Positions 16,417 to 24,627 are shown, numbered from the stretch's first letter. The stretch is DNA of 42,790 nucleotides from Armatimonadota bacterium (GCA_029907315.1 JARYME010000014.1:1-42790); one strand, 5' to 3'. The notes: a model not told the origin generated them from the letters alone. Program-made: numbers and translations.

Positions 16417-19056
16417 ATGAGAAAGGTAATCCTGTTAAGTCTCGCCTTGCTCGCAATAGCATCGATGTGTGGCTATTGCGACGTGCCGCCAGCCAATCGG
16501 TTCCTGCTGTGGTATCTCGGCAACACTCTACCGACAAACCCCAACTCAGCGGGACCCGGCATTCAGTTTATCAAACAGTACCCCACAGGCGGCGGTCTAC
16601 TGGACGGTGTCATTGTAGATGACCCCGAGGCAACCGATGGCAAAGCGCTCTTTATCAGCGACAATTCTACGTCCGATATGGTTTGGTACAGAAGCCAGCC
16701 TGGGTGCGTGTTCGACAATGCAAGCGGTGTAACGATCGTTGGCCGCGTCAAGGTGACCAGCGATATTCATGGCGAGGACGGCAGCGCTGGTGCAAACCTC
16801 AGCATATTGGACTCGACTGAAGCCAGCGGCTTGCGCTGCGGATATCACTGGGGCGGAGCCAACGGAGACGTTGGTGAAACAATTCGTGGGCAGTTTGCAG
16901 AGTTCCCTGGGGCGGATGGCAAGTATCACATTCTGCGAATGACCGCTCAGGGAAACGTCTATGGTAAGCAGTGCCCGTGGAGTGAGGACTTTGAAAGCTA
17001 TACCGTGGGCGAGGCCTTGGTCGGCCAAGACGAATGGATCGGAACTGCCGGAGGCGGATATGACCCGAATAACCCGACGCAACTCCTCTCGGGATTGACT
17101 GTGGTCGACGACCCTGATGAAGCCACGCGGCCGACTCACGGCAAGGTGACGGTGTTCGCAGGCGGCGATGCTGTGTTCCAGGGCTATGTGCGTGTCTTGG
17201 CAGCGCCAGACCCCAACACCAACGAAATGGTAGTCGAATTCGACATCAAGGGAACAGCAGACGGCAGCACATGCTGGTTCTTAGACGTCAACGACATCAA
17301 CGGCGTGAATATTTGTCAGTGGTACGGTGCGTCGTCAACCTGTCGTCCCAGAATAGCCGGCACGGTTAATGTAGGTACGCCGCGCAACCTGACCTGTAAT
17401 GGACAATGGGACCACCTCAAGATCGTCATCAACACCCAGACGAAGCTAGCCAAGTTCTACCTCAATGGTGAGGTTGACCCGAATTATCCCGACGGCTTAG
17501 ACTATACGAACCGCCCCGGGGTGGGACCCTGCGTAGACCGGATAGGTCAGATTGCTATCCGGAGCCCGTGGGACTACCAAGGCAGGAACCTGTTGTACTT
17601 CGACAACTTGACGGTCAACGGCGTTCCCGTCACCGAGGGCTTCCGCACGATCAAGCTTTACATTGACGAGAATCCGCAGCCGGTTCTGACGATATCGCCT
17701 GCTTCCCCGGCGTGGACCGGATGGGCAAACAACTTCTTCGGCTTCGGTTCTACGTCGGTGATGGGCCAGCAGGACGTTTACTTCGACTGGGTGACCGCAA
17801 CCAACCGTGGAGCGTTTGCACCTGGCGAAGAGGTTAACGTGCTGGGTCACAGCCTGGTACCCGGTGCACCTGTAAGCACTATAGACGACGCGAAGACGTG
17901 CCCAGACGGCACGCCGGTCGTGATACCGGAAGCGGTCGTGACAGCGTCGTTCACGAACAACTTGACCGAGATGTCGCCGATCGGCTTCGCGATTGAGAAG
18001 CCCGACCGGACCGCGGGAATTCGGGTTGTGCAGAACGGCGGTTATGCCACGGCGCCGGGTGAGAAGGTCTCGATTATCGGTTTCACGGCTACCGTGAATG
18101 GAGAGCGCGTGATACTAGCAAGCGAGATCACAAGCTTGGGCACCGGTTTTGACGTTCCCGCGCCGCTTGCAATGAACCAGAAAGCGACAGGCGGCGGAGC
18201 GTTCGGAGCCCAGCCGAACGTTTGGGACGTGCACCCTGCAATCGAGACGTTCAGCTACCCTGACGGAGCTCTCATCGGCCAGAACCTGTGGTACGGAAAT
18301 GCTCCTGCATCACGCGTGGGAGTGACAGGCGGTGTAATCAGAGTTCAGGGTGGTGCTGGTGCCTTTACGGCCGCACATGCTGCGGGAACTGCAGTCGGCG
18401 CGGAGTCGTTCGAGATGAGTGTGAAGATGAAGCGCGGAGTAGGCACCGCGAACATATGGCAGCTCTTTGCATACGATTCCCAGGGTGTTGAGCTCGTAAG
18501 ATGGTACGGTTCGGGCACGAGCGCGAGACCTAGAATCGGTGGTTCCATCCTGCCATCTATCGTGCTGACTGACGACAATTGGCACACCTTGACGATCAAG
18601 TACACGTTTGCAAACAACACGGCCGAGTTCTTCTTCGACGGTGTATCGAAGGGAACGATCACAGGCCTCACCGGGAACGACACTCTTGGTAGAGTCGAGT
18701 TTATGGTGTACGACCAGCCGACTCTAACCGACAACTACGCTCTGTTTGACGACCTGCAAGTAGACGGTTTCACGGTGTCCACGCCGGCTGTCGGGCTCAA
18801 CAACGTCGGTTTGCTGGTGCGCATCTTCGGAAAGATCACCGAGATGAACATCACCGGTGATCTGGACGGTTGGTTCCGTATCGAGGACGGTTCGTGCGTC
18901 AACCAGCCCGCCGCGTCCGGCATCCGCTGCAGAGTGCCTGAGTGGGACAGCCTAATGATGTTTGCGAACATCGGCGACTACATCGCCGTGACAGGCGTGC
19001 TCGGAGTGGACAACGGTCTGCGGTACTTGTGGACCACGGATTACACCAAGTACTAG
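16417..19056 (+). CDS. Secreted mosaic protein: LamG-like, WYG/RPRI and OB-like modules
   Basis: I place the start at ATG 16417 (AAGGGA upstream; signal peptide MRKVILLSLALLAIASMCGY), giving 879 residues. A LamG-like domain starts at about residue 20 and reaches a YHILRMTAQGN strand at about 172-182. It appears to resume at FRTIKLYIDENPQ from residue 409. In between (about 184-408) sits a complete WYG module (QWYG at 301-304, RPRIAG at 310-315). An OB-like domain follows (about 487-585, with AGIRVV and GERVILAS). A second WYG module comes next (about 606-790, with RWYG at 695), then a final OB-like domain (GLNNVGLLVRIFGKI to the end). No PEP-CTERM or other anchor is visible. It is likely an extracellular glycan-binding or structural protein. 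Two hairpins follow the gene. Confidence 0.8.
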   Translation: MRKVILLSLALLAIASMCGYCDVPPANRFLLWYLGNTLPTNPNSAGPGIQFIKQYPTGGGLLDGVIVDDPEATDGKALFISDNSTSDMVWYRSQPGCVFDNASGVTIVGRVKVTSDIHGEDGSAGANLSILDSTEASGLRCGYHWGGANGDVGETIRGQFAEFPGADGKYHILRMTAQGNVYGKQCPWSEDFESYTVGEALVGQDEWIGTAGGGYDPNNPTQLLSGLTVVDDPDEATRPTHGKVTVFAGGDAVFQGYVRVLAAPDPNTNEMVVEFDIKGTADGSTCWFLDVNDINGVNICQWYGASSTCRPRIAGTVNVGTPRNLTCNGQWDHLKIVINTQTKLAKFYLNGEVDPNYPDGLDYTNRPGVGPCVDRIGQIAIRSPWDYQGRNLLYFDNLTVNGVPVTEGFRTIKLYIDENPQPVLTISPASPAWTGWANNFFGFGSTSVMGQQDVYFDWVTATNRGAFAPGEEVNVLGHSLVPGAPVSTIDDAKTCPDGTPVVIPEAVVTASFTNNLTEMSPIGFAIEKPDRTAGIRVVQNGGYATAPGEKVSIIGFTATVNGERVILASEITSLGTGFDVPAPLAMNQKATGGGAFGAQPNVWDVHPAIETFSYPDGALIGQNLWYGNAPASRVGVTGGVIRVQGGAGAFTAAHAAGTAVGAESFEMSVKMKRGVGTANIWQLFAYDSQGVELVRWYGSGTSARPRIGGSILPSIVLTDDNWHTLTIKYTFANNTAEFFFDGVSKGTITGLTGNDTLGRVEFMVYDQPTLTDNYALFDDLQVDGFTVSTPAVGLNNVGLLVRIFGKITEMNITGDLDGWFRIEDGSCVNQPAASGIRCRVPEWDSLMMFANIGDYIAVTGVLGVDNGLRYLWTTDYTKY

Positions 19057-19065
19057 TGTGGGAAC

Positions 19066-19090
19066 CTGAGAGGTGAAACTGACCTCTCAG
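19066..19090 (+). terminator. First hairpin after the mosaic protein gene
   Basis: CTGAGAGGT (19066-19074) pairs with ACCTCTCAG (19082-19090) across a seven-base loop, ten bases after the stop codon. No U-tract follows, so it may be a 3' end stabiliser placed ahead of the stronger hairpin downstream. Confidence 0.5.
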
Positions 19091-19103
19091 AACAGATTGT
19101 GAT

Positions 19104-19133
19104 TCAGTGGGTGCCCCTTGGGGCACCCACTGA
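19104..19133 (+). terminator. Strong hairpin terminator after the mosaic protein gene
   Basis: TCAGTGGGTGCCCC and GGGGCACCCACTGA are perfect 14-base complements with only TT between them, so the practical loop uses the innermost pairs. It is followed by GCATTTG. Its length and position 47 bases after the stop make it the main transcription end for this gene. Confidence 0.7.
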
Positions 19134-19190
19134 GCATTTGTATAGGACAATGCAGGTCTGATGTGGAATAACTCAAAAGCACGGAATGTG

Positions 19191-19270
19191 CAGTGAGAGG
19201 CTGTCTCGGTATTGCCGCACCTTGTGCTTTCGTAGTGGCCGGGTTGCGTAAACGAGACAGTCTCTCAGTG
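19191..19270. mobile_element. Possible MITE or IS remnant with 13-bp terminal repeats
   Basis: A 70-bp segment (19196-19265) begins AGAGGCTGTCTCG and ends CGAGACAGTCTCT. These are inverted repeats matching at 12 of 13 positions. It is flanked on both sides by the direct repeat CAGTG (19191-19195 and 19266-19270), as expected for a target-site duplication. Ends of the GGCTGTCTC type are common among insertion sequences. The segment is too short to encode anything. A simple stable hairpin is the alternative reading. Confidence 0.4.
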
Positions 19271-19276
19271 CTCATT

Positions 19277-19305
19277 AAAAACGACCCCTGAGTTCTATCT
19301 TGAGG
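19277..19305. repeat. Degenerate copy of the RRM-gene terminator
   Basis: This 29-base segment matches 19350-19378 at 27 of 29 positions. The two differences (C to T) both fall in the stem. On the leftward transcript they turn C-G pairs into C-A mismatches, while on the rightward transcript they leave G-U wobbles. It is therefore a duplicated terminator that no longer folds well for the RRM gene. Confidence 0.6.
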
Positions 19306-19349
19306 TTTGCAAGCGCCTGCAGTCGCGCCTCCGCCCGAACAGCTCATGC

Positions 19350-19384
19350 AAAAACGACCCCCGAGTTCTATCTCGAGGGTCGCT
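19350..19384 (-). terminator. Rho-independent terminator of the RRM gene
   Basis: Read leftwards, a stem made of CGACCCTCGAG and CTCGGGGGTCG, with one internal mismatch and a six-base loop, is followed immediately by TTTTT. It ends 36 bases after the stop codon of the RNA-binding protein gene. Confidence 0.8.
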
Positions 19385-19419
19385 TCGACGACTAGTGAAA
19401 ACCGGAATCTACCGGCGAC

Positions 19420-19719
19420 CTACCAGCGACGTCTGCCGCCGCCTCCGAAACCGCCTCGTCCGCCAAAACCACCGTTTCCACGATCGTTGTTGCGAGGGCG
19501 AGCCTCGTTAACGGTGAGAGTGCGTCCGCCGAATTCCTTGCCGTTTGCCGACTCAATGGCTGCAGCCATGTTGTCTTCGGGGATTTCCACAAACGCGAAT
19601 CCCTTGTTGCCGATGATTCTTACTTCCGCGACCGGACCATGCGGCTCGAAGAGTCTGCGCAGGTCTTCTTCAGTCGTGTCGTACGACATGTTTCCGACGT
19701 ACAGTGTCTTGTTGGCCAA
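19420..19719 (-). CDS. RRM-domain RNA-binding protein with Gly/Arg-rich tail
   Basis: I prefer the TTG at 19719, which has GAAGG seven bases upstream and yields the family-typical N-terminus (M)ANKTLYVGN; the product then has 99 residues. An upstream ATG at 19767 would add a 16-residue extension unlike the family. RNP2 is LYVGNM and RNP1 is KGFAFVEI, the two RNA-contacting motifs. The RRM covers about residues 3-75 and is followed by an [11 protein letters not shown] tail rich in Gly and Arg ending RRRW. Similar small RRM proteins of bacteria bind RNA and in cyanobacteria respond to cold. It has its own promoter, a long leader with a hairpin, and a terminator, so it is a single-gene unit unrelated to the polysaccharide genes around it. 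Confidence 0.9.
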   Translation of the reverse strand: MANKTLYVGNMSYDTTEEDLRRLFEPHGPVAEVRIIGNKGFAFVEIPEDNMAAAIESANGKEFGGRTLTVNEARPRNNDRGNGGFGGRGGFGGGGRRRW

Positions 19720-19826
19720 TTCAATGCCTTCTTTCTGGGGACCAACCCCGTGAATTGTAATCTGCAACGGTCAAGGGAATGGCCAAGACGATCCTACACA
19801 GAGCTTCCAAGCCAAACACCACTACC

Positions 19827-19849
19827 CCGGCGCACTTGCTGTGCGCCGG
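19827..19849 (-). other. Stable hairpin in the leader of the RRM gene
   Basis: CCGGCGCAC (19827-19835) and GTGCGCCGG (19841-19849) form a perfect 9-bp GC-rich stem with a five-base loop. It lies downstream of the RRM promoter and about 108 bases before the chosen start codon. No U-tract follows on the leftward strand, so a leader structure fits better than a terminator for the lyase gene that ends at 19905. Confidence 0.6.
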
Positions 19850-19868
19850 TTATGCCGATGCTTTGTTT

Positions 19869-19897
19869 ATTATACCCTCAATTCAATCTCTTTGCAA
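19869..19897 (-). promoter_or_regulatory. Strong promoter of the RRM gene
   Basis: Read leftwards, TTGCAA (19897-19892), a 17-base spacer and the perfect hexamer TATAAT (19874-19869) form a near-consensus promoter. The predicted start is near 19862. The leader to the TTG start would be about 143 bases long. Confidence 0.75.
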
Positions 19898-19904
19898 CAC
19901 TTTT

Positions 19905-22436
19905 TCAAAAAATTACGTCTACACTTCCCGATCCCTGGTCCGGAACCTGAATCGGCTGGCCTTGGAACGTTACTTGTTTCACATCCGCTCCAGACAGACG
20001 AATCACTTTGCCGTCCTTGCACCGCAGCACTAGAACTTCGGCATCGGCGCTGAGGTTCTCGCTGGGGATAGAGATCCGGCGCGTGTCTTTCCAGGAAACG
20101 ATTATGTAGTCCGTCTCGTTGCCGCGCACGATTTTAATTGCCGATACCCCTGGAGGATTGCCTTCTACAGCCAGGCGGGCAACCTTCACATCGGGAACTG
20201 TTTGTCCCTTGTACGGATAAAGAACAATATCGAATACTGCCGGCGTTCCGCCCTTCCTAGAATACTTCCACCCCTTGGACTTGATGGGTTTATCGGAGTC
20301 CATGCGGTGCGATGCTATGAAGAACTCAACCGGCTCCGAAACAAGACCATCGGTATCGACCGGCAGCATCAGCAGTTGGCCTTCCTTGGTGTAGCCCTCT
20401 GCCTGTTCGATAGGGAAACTGGTGTACACGGCTTTAGTGGCCGGGTCTTCGGTCAGCCCGGCATCCTCGGCGAAGTGCCAATTCTGGTCGTAGGTATGCT
20501 CACCCTCGCCCTCAACGCGATCTATGACGACCCAGTAGTCCGGCTTTACAAAGACGATTCCTCTGATGTGCATGAGCTTTTCATAGCCGTCAAACGAACC
20601 GAGTGCGTAGTCAAAGCCGTCGTTCGACACCCAGCGACGCGTCTTACCAGCACCCCCGGGCTGATTCTTGCCGTCGATGGTGATGGTGTTGTGGTAAGAC
20701 GTTTGAGGATATAACTGGACGTCGGCGCGCTCATAGCTGCGGATGCCTGGGTCAATAAGCAGCTCGCGACCGTAGGCATAGGCGGTTATGTTCAGCACGT
20801 CGTCATGCCCGTGAGCCCCTCGGCTTGTCTTGAAGACCAAATGCCTCGCGTGCTCGTAGGGCTTTTCATCGTAGCTGCTTCGCATAATACTCCACTGGCC
20901 GTGAGGAAAGTTCACAGACGCCTTTTCGGGCATCTTTCCTTCCTTGCCCCTCGTCCAGACGTATTTGATGTCCTCGCGTTTGAAGTACTCGAAGGCCTTC
21001 GGGAGAGGATATGCTGCACCCCCACCCCAGTCACCGATCGCCGGCATGTTCCCGTCCGGCTGAGTTACCGCAGCAAGAAAATCTTGGGTCTTGTTAAGGC
21101 GCGACCGAACTTCTGGATCAACGGCAATACCGGCTTCATCAAGTGCCTGCAGAGTGCCCAGCATGGCGTTATATGCGAAGCACACATAACCCGGGGCATC
21201 CTCCATTTCTTTTCCGTCGGGGTGCACATCGCGAAGCACGTTGCGCTCGAAGCTGGTCTTGCCATACTCAAGCCATATTGGGCGGTCGGCAAAGAATGGA
21301 AATTCCATAGCTATCCCCAGGACGGCCGCGGTTGAATGTGCAAGCCAGTTGCCCCCGGTGAAATTGTCGTTTTTGAGATAATCCGCGTGTTCCCAAATGG
21401 AATAAAGCCAGTTTGCCCAGAGTTCGTCGTCCACGTTCTTCGTGGCGGTCAGCCTAGCAAAGCGGGAGGTAAGCCAGCCCGCTCGCGCCGCCGAATCGAG
21501 TGTACGCCAGGTCGGATAATCGGCACCGCTCATCACTTCCGGTTTGGGGTTGGCATCGATCCAGTCGTAGAAGATCGATTTCAGGTAGCGAGCCCATCCT
21601 ACGTCACCTGTGTGATAAGCGGCATCAACCGGAGCGCCGATCGGCGACCCACGGTTGAGGAAGTTCTTGTGTTCATACCAGTCGCTGTTCTTCATATATG
21701 CCCAGTCTATTGGAACGACTTCAATACGTTTTATTCCGGCAAAGTCGAGTTCGCCTCGCCGCAATGCCTCCTGCCGAGACAGGTCGATCTTCGGGTTCCG
21801 CGGCTCAGCCGGGTACTTCTTGGCACAATAGGCTCTAAGCGCTGCACAGGCAGCCTTCCAATTCTTAGCCTCACAGTACTTGTAGAAATCCTCCAGTCCT
21901 GGAACACCGGGTTTGATGCGCTCGTAGAGCAGACGGGTCACCTCGTTAAGCCGAGGGTGCTCATAACCCTTGTAGATGCGCAGACCGTGTACCAGAGCTC
22001 CTTCCGAACCTTCACCCAGGTCGAACTTTACCCAACGCGCCTTTACCTTCGGAAGCCGCAACACCTGGAAGAGCCCCAGGTCCTTTTTCTCGAACACAAG
22101 CTTATAAGGACCCTGAGGAGACTTTGAGGAGACTTCTATACGAACCCTTTTGGCGTTTCGGTCTTCACCGGCACCTGCCGTACCGAAATCCACGCGGTCG
22201 AAAATGCGTTCCTGCCCCAAATCCACAATGAAGACTTGCTTCTGCGGCTCCTTTGCGAACACAAGCCTGCCTTTAGGCACTGGCGCATCGCTCAACAGCT
22301 TGTTGGGATCCTGATCGCCAACCAGCTTAGCGGTGCAAATAACGCTGGCGCCCATCTTAGGCGATGCAAAATTCACCGGATATGCCCAGACAGCTACAGG
22401 AACAAACAGTACAAGGATCGCGGCAAACAGTTTCAC
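19905..22436 (-). CDS. Secreted heparinase II/III-like lyase with N-terminal F5/8C-like domain
   Basis: The GTG at 22436 has a perfect AGGAGG seven bases upstream and starts a signal peptide (MKLFAAILVLFVPVAVWA); the ATG at 22460 lacks this. The product has 843 residues. Residues of about 25-145 resemble a coagulation factor 5/8 type C (Gal-binding) domain (FIVDLGQERIFDRVDFG, RWVKFDLGE). An alpha-toroid follows (about 150-480). Last comes a Heparinase_II_III beta domain with RGAHGHDDVLN, YGRELLIDPG and SYHNTITIDGK. It is a beta-eliminating polysaccharide lyase by family. It is the last gene of the leftward catabolic block, 83 bases after the nitrilase-family gene, and a paralogue of 9633-12374 with a different N-terminal module. 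Confidence 0.85.
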   Translation of the reverse strand: MKLFAAILVLFVPVAVWAYPVNFASPKMGASVICTAKLVGDQDPNKLLSDAPVPKGRLVFAKEPQKQVFIVDLGQERIFDRVDFGTAGAGEDRNAKRVRIEVSSKSPQGPYKLVFEKKDLGLFQVLRLPKVKARWVKFDLGEGSEGALVHGLRIYKGYEHPRLNEVTRLLYERIKPGVPGLEDFYKYCEAKNWKAACAALRAYCAKKYPAEPRNPKIDLSRQEALRRGELDFAGIKRIEVVPIDWAYMKNSDWYEHKNFLNRGSPIGAPVDAAYHTGDVGWARYLKSIFYDWIDANPKPEVMSGADYPTWRTLDSAARAGWLTSRFARLTATKNVDDELWANWLYSIWEHADYLKNDNFTGGNWLAHSTAAVLGIAMEFPFFADRPIWLEYGKTSFERNVLRDVHPDGKEMEDAPGYVCFAYNAMLGTLQALDEAGIAVDPEVRSRLNKTQDFLAAVTQPDGNMPAIGDWGGGAAYPLPKAFEYFKREDIKYVWTRGKEGKMPEKASVNFPHGQWSIMRSSYDEKPYEHARHLVFKTSRGAHGHDDVLNITAYAYGRELLIDPGIRSYERADVQLYPQTSYHNTITIDGKNQPGGAGKTRRWVSNDGFDYALGSFDGYEKLMHIRGIVFVKPDYWVVIDRVEGEGEHTYDQNWHFAEDAGLTEDPATKAVYTSFPIEQAEGYTKEGQLLMLPVDTDGLVSEPVEFFIASHRMDSDKPIKSKGWKYSRKGGTPAVFDIVLYPYKGQTVPDVKVARLAVEGNPPGVSAIKIVRGNETDYIIVSWKDTRRISIPSENLSADAEVLVLRCKDGKVIRLSGADVKQVTFQGQPIQVPDQGSGSVDVIF

Positions 22437-22519
22437 AGTCACACCTCCTGCTGCGTTCATTTCAAATCAGTGCTTGCAAAACCCGCATATTATTGGACAC
22501 GATGGGTTCTGGTCCGCGT

Positions 22520-23461
22520 TCACTCGTTTATTCGCCGAACGAGTCGAATGCCTTGCTCCCACCAAGACTTGAGGAACTCGGTGTCCAAGCTGCGCAGTGC
22601 TAACCATCGGTCAGCTTTCTTGATATCCAAATCGGCGGCGATCACCTGCTCCTCCTCGATACCGGCCTCAACCAAAATTTGCCCGCTGGGCGAAATGATT
22701 CGACTTTGCCCATGGGAACCCTCGTTCTTGGATTTGTCCCACGGCGCATTAGCGTGCACTACATACACAGTATTCTCCACCGCACGAGCTACAATCTGTG
22801 CTCGATAGGGCTCTATCTTTTCGGGCGCTTGTAAGCCGGACTCGTGAGAAATGTAAAAGATAATTCTTGCACCCGCCAACACAGGCAGCCGAACGAACTC
22901 GGGATATCGCTCGTCGTGGCATATGATGATGGAACAGAGAACGCCATCGATCGAGAAAACACTGAGGTGATCACCTGGAACAGCCCATTTCTCACCTGCA
23001 AGCTGAATCTTGTGGTATCTCTCGATAATTCTGCCCGCCGGAGTGATAACCACAGCAGAATTGAAGGCTTTGTCGGGCAAAAACGTCGGTATTCCGGCTA
23101 CGACATACACACCTGAGGCAGCCGCGGCCTTGCAAAGCTCTGCTTCAGCTTGTTCAAGCCTACTCTTGTCCAGCTTCTCGATAGCATCCGCAAAGTATCC
23201 GGTAACCGAACATTCTGGGAAAACTATTACCCGCGACCCCTGTGCCGCGCAGCGTTCAATGTACTCCTTGTGACGCACAACGTTCGCCTCGAGGTCTCGC
23301 GACGACCGAAACTGAACAACCGATACGCGAATAGACTGCGACGCTGCCTTTTTATCACTCACGGGCCTATCCTCGCTCGACCGAAGTAGGAGTATCGGTG
23401 CAGTCAATCCAGCCTTGATCAACTGTCTGCGTGTGTATTGCATTTGGTGCTGTGCCGACAC
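22520..23461 (-). CDS. Tat-exported nitrilase-superfamily (carbon-nitrogen) hydrolase
   Basis: The 313-residue product starts at GTG, whose first base is the last base of the preceding TAG stop, so translation is probably coupled. An ATG six codons later is an alternative. TRRQLIKAG (10-18) is a twin-arginine-type signal. The catalytic triad of the superfamily is present: Glu83 (FPECSVTGY), Lys151 (YHKIQLAGE) and Cys181 (IICHDERYPE). Family members hydrolyse amides, ureido groups or nitriles. An exported member in a polysaccharide locus could remove N-carbamoyl or N-acyl groups from sugars, which is inference. The fold and active site are secure; the substrate is not. Confidence 0.85.
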   Translation of the reverse strand: MSAQHQMQYTRRQLIKAGLTAPILLLRSSEDRPVSDKKAASQSIRVSVVQFRSSRDLEANVVRHKEYIERCAAQGSRVIVFPECSVTGYFADAIEKLDKSRLEQAEAELCKAAAASGVYVVAGIPTFLPDKAFNSAVVITPAGRIIERYHKIQLAGEKWAVPGDHLSVFSIDGVLCSIIICHDERYPEFVRLPVLAGARIIFYISHESGLQAPEKIEPYRAQIVARAVENTVYVVHANAPWDKSKNEGSHGQSRIISPSGQILVEAGIEEEQVIAADLDIKKADRWLALRSLDTEFLKSWWEQGIRLVRRINE

Positions 23462-24606
23462 TATGCATAAAGCTCGCTTATTTCTACAGGCCGGCCCAGC
23501 TTTATAGAGCGCTCAGCGGCAATAGGTATTTCGACACTTCTTAGGCCGATAGTGCCGTCCGCATATGGCTTCGAGCCTGTTTGTATGCATCTGATGAATT
23601 CCTCAAGCTCCACGCGAGAACCGCGGTGACCCGGTTCTTTCGGCTCCGGAAACTTCACTTTTATTATCTCGCGGTGGTCCCGAGAGGTGATCAAATGGAT
23701 TTCCTCCTTGTGGAGGTGACACTCGCATTTTCCCTTGTCTCCGATAGCCCACCACTCGACTTCTTCTCCCCAAGGTGCAAAGAAACACAAGCCAAGACAG
23801 CCCTTTACGCCGTTTTCGTAGTCGACCGTCACCCAAGCGTGATCGATAATTTCGAACTCTTTGTGCACGTTCTTGCCGCCGGTAGCAAACACGCGCACGG
23901 CGCGCACACTGTCCCCAAGCATCCAATTGAAAATGTCGAAGTGGTGGCAGTTCTTCTCTACCAAGGCCCCGCCCGAAATCTCACGCATTCGCCACCATGC
24001 CTTCTGCTCTTCCAACGAGACTTCGGTCCTTGCTTCTTGAGCAGCTTTAGCGGCTTCGGCGCTGTCGGCGAACTGCCGGCTCTTTGTCCGCAGCGTATGA
24101 GCATATTGGATGAGCAAGTTCTGAAAAGGCGCTCTGAACTCTTTGCAGAACATCATCTGGAGGTTGCCGATAGCTCCGCTCTGAATGATCTCGACGAACT
24201 TGTGAAACTGCGGGTTATATCGGCACAGGAGCCCCACTTCAAGGATCTTGCCTGCTTTCTCTGCAGCCTGCATCATAGCCAAACAATCTTCTATAGTGGG
24301 TGCCATCGGCTTCTCGGTGAAGACGTGTTTACCGCAGGCAAAGGCTTTCTCTGCTTGAGGCCGATGCAGGTGATTTGGTGTGGAGATAACCACAGCTTCG
24401 ACATCAGGGTCTTCGATCAATTTATCAGCATCAAGATAGAGCTTGCACTCTGGACCCACGTACTGTCGGGCAGATTCCAGATGCTCCGGGTTAATGTCGC
24501 ATATTGCGACAACTTCGGCGTCCGGGATCTGCGTCAGGTTATAAACGTGTCCGGAAGCCCCCATTAAGCCGAGACCTATAACACCGCACTTTACCTTTTT
24601 CGCCAT
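23461..24606 (-). CDS. Gfo/Idh/MocA-family NAD(P)-dependent oxidoreductase
   Basis: This 381-residue cytoplasmic enzyme starts at an ATG with AAAGGA six bases upstream. The Rossmann motif is GVIGLGLMG (8-16), and the EKP motif at 98-100 (HVFTEKPMAP) is diagnostic of the family. A C-terminal alpha/beta domain carries the substrate site (GGALVEKNCHHFDIFNWMLG). Members oxidise or reduce sugars and inositols, and some perform redox-assisted glycoside cleavage. In this block it probably modifies a released uronate or amino-sugar derivative. It is followed without a gap by the nitrilase-family gene. The exact substrate is unknown. Confidence 0.9.
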   Translation of the reverse strand: MAKKVKCGVIGLGLMGASGHVYNLTQIPDAEVVAICDINPEHLESARQYVGPECKLYLDADKLIEDPDVEAVVISTPNHLHRPQAEKAFACGKHVFTEKPMAPTIEDCLAMMQAAEKAGKILEVGLLCRYNPQFHKFVEIIQSGAIGNLQMMFCKEFRAPFQNLLIQYAHTLRTKSRQFADSAEAAKAAQEARTEVSLEEQKAWWRMREISGGALVEKNCHHFDIFNWMLGDSVRAVRVFATGGKNVHKEFEIIDHAWVTVDYENGVKGCLGLCFFAPWGEEVEWWAIGDKGKCECHLHKEEIHLITSRDHREIIKVKFPEPKEPGHRGSRVELEEFIRCIQTGSKPYADGTIGLRSVEIPIAAERSIKLGRPVEISELYA

Positions 24607-24627
24607 AGCACATCCTTTCCTAAGGAA

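Noticed and set aside
19827-19849. The GC-rich hairpin as terminator of the lyase gene ending at 19905
   Set aside because: It lacks a following U-tract, and a strong promoter for the RRM gene lies between the lyase stop and the hairpin, so it belongs to the RRM leader.
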